A stretch of DNA of 5,060 nucleotides, from positions 1-5,060 of the forward strand of contig QHRC01000174.1 in NCBI GenBank assembly GCA_003219995.1. The letters are read 5' to 3'. Made by a program: the position numbers and the translations under genes. The notes under the pieces are model-generated. The model searched no databases, was not told the origin of the DNA, and worked only from the letters and a program-made list of their open reading frames with translations. Source of the stretch: Verrucomicrobiota bacterium (lineage in GTDB: Bacteria; Verrucomicrobiota; Verrucomicrobiia; Chthoniobacterales; UBA10450). Positions 4,885-5,060 of the stretch are shown piece after piece; positions within the stretch are counted from its first letter, which is position 1; the number at the start of each line of letters is the position of its first letter.

Positions 4885-5060
4885 ATGCCAACGTACTGTT
4901 ACGTATATGCTTTGCGTTCCCTCGCAGATCATCAATTCTATGTTGGCTTAACGAGAGATTTGCGAGCGCGGCGGCACTCGCACAATAAAGGACTCGTCGC
5001 TTCAACGAAAAGACGGATACCGTTTCAGCTTGTCTATTGGGAGGGCTGTTTGAATGATCG
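4885..5060 (+). CDS. Small GIY-YIG nuclease-domain protein, N-terminal part (cut by window edge)
   Basis: Fifty-eight codons are visible before the right edge. The translation begins MPTYCYVYALRS, where YVY is the GIY element. It continues with FYVGLTRDLRARRHSHNKG (18-36), where YVG is the YIG element, followed by the arginine-bearing helix and the HN pair typical of the UvrC/YhbQ-like branch. STKRRIPFQLVYWEGCLND (40-58) includes Glu-53 at the expected metal-binding position. Such stand-alone proteins are usually 80-100 residues and are annotated as putative endonucleases. They are structure-selective or repair-related by analogy, but few have a tested role. ATG 4885 is preferred because it places the GIY strand right at the N terminus as in relatives; an in-frame ATG at 4876 would add MRD. 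A weak GAGATGAG stretch precedes it. All visible family residues look intact, unlike the neighbouring debris. Confidence 0.85.
   Translation, partial: MPTYCYVYALRSLADHQFYVGLTRDLRARRHSHNKGLVASTKRRIPFQLVYWEGCLND

Noticed and set aside
4814..5005. Minus-strand 63-codon frame at the right end
   Set aside because: It is antisense to the GIY-YIG gene, whose plus-strand motifs are clear.

Overview
This 5.06-kb window is GC-rich bacterial DNA. It looks like a soil-type Verrucomicrobiota genome (Chthoniobacterales-like). That placement is an inference from the protein style, the dispersed GGAGG/CCTCC palindromic repeat and the small stand-alone GIY-YIG gene; no rRNA or other phylogenetic marker is present.

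Left and centre (1-3894) is a minus-strand gene train, listed in transcription order. It runs: a class I SAM-dependent methyltransferase (3894-3181); a TIGR04282/DUF2064-type nucleotide-diphospho-sugar transferase-like protein (3159-2383); an 89-bp gap filled mostly by a 60-bp REP/MITE-like palindromic element (2321-2380); an extended SDR sugar-nucleotide epimerase with a cysteine-rich insert, resembling dTDP-L-rhamnose 4-epimerases (2293-1154); a short MgtE-type Mg2+ transporter/channel with CBS domains but no N-terminal MgtE_N domain (1157-159); and the start of a family 2 glycosyltransferase that runs off the left edge (162-1). The last three genes are joined by two identical ATGA stop/start overlaps with no visible Shine-Dalgarno sequence, which suggests translational coupling. 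The enzyme set (epimerase, two GT-A-fold transferases, a methyltransferase) points to making or decorating a sugar conjugate. The Mg2+ transporter in its midst may supply the divalent metal such transferases use. The pathway product cannot be read from this window.

The right part (3895-4884) is mostly gene debris on the plus strand. It holds the C-terminal part of a cyclase/kynurenine-formamidase-like protein (about 4162-4602) that has lost its N-terminal metal-binding half. Fifty bases later comes a roughly 30-codon, frameshifted N-terminal stub of a homocysteine S-methyltransferase (4653-4752). Together they look like one ancestral segment covering the end of one gene and the start of the next, cut at both ends. 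The window closes with the start of a small GIY-YIG nuclease-domain gene (4885 to the right edge).

I see no tRNA, rRNA, CRISPR array, intact insertion sequence or convincing riboswitch. The most unusual items are the palindromic element (with a near-consensus outward promoter-like sequence), the fossil block, and the minimal MgtE in a doubly coupled sugar operon.
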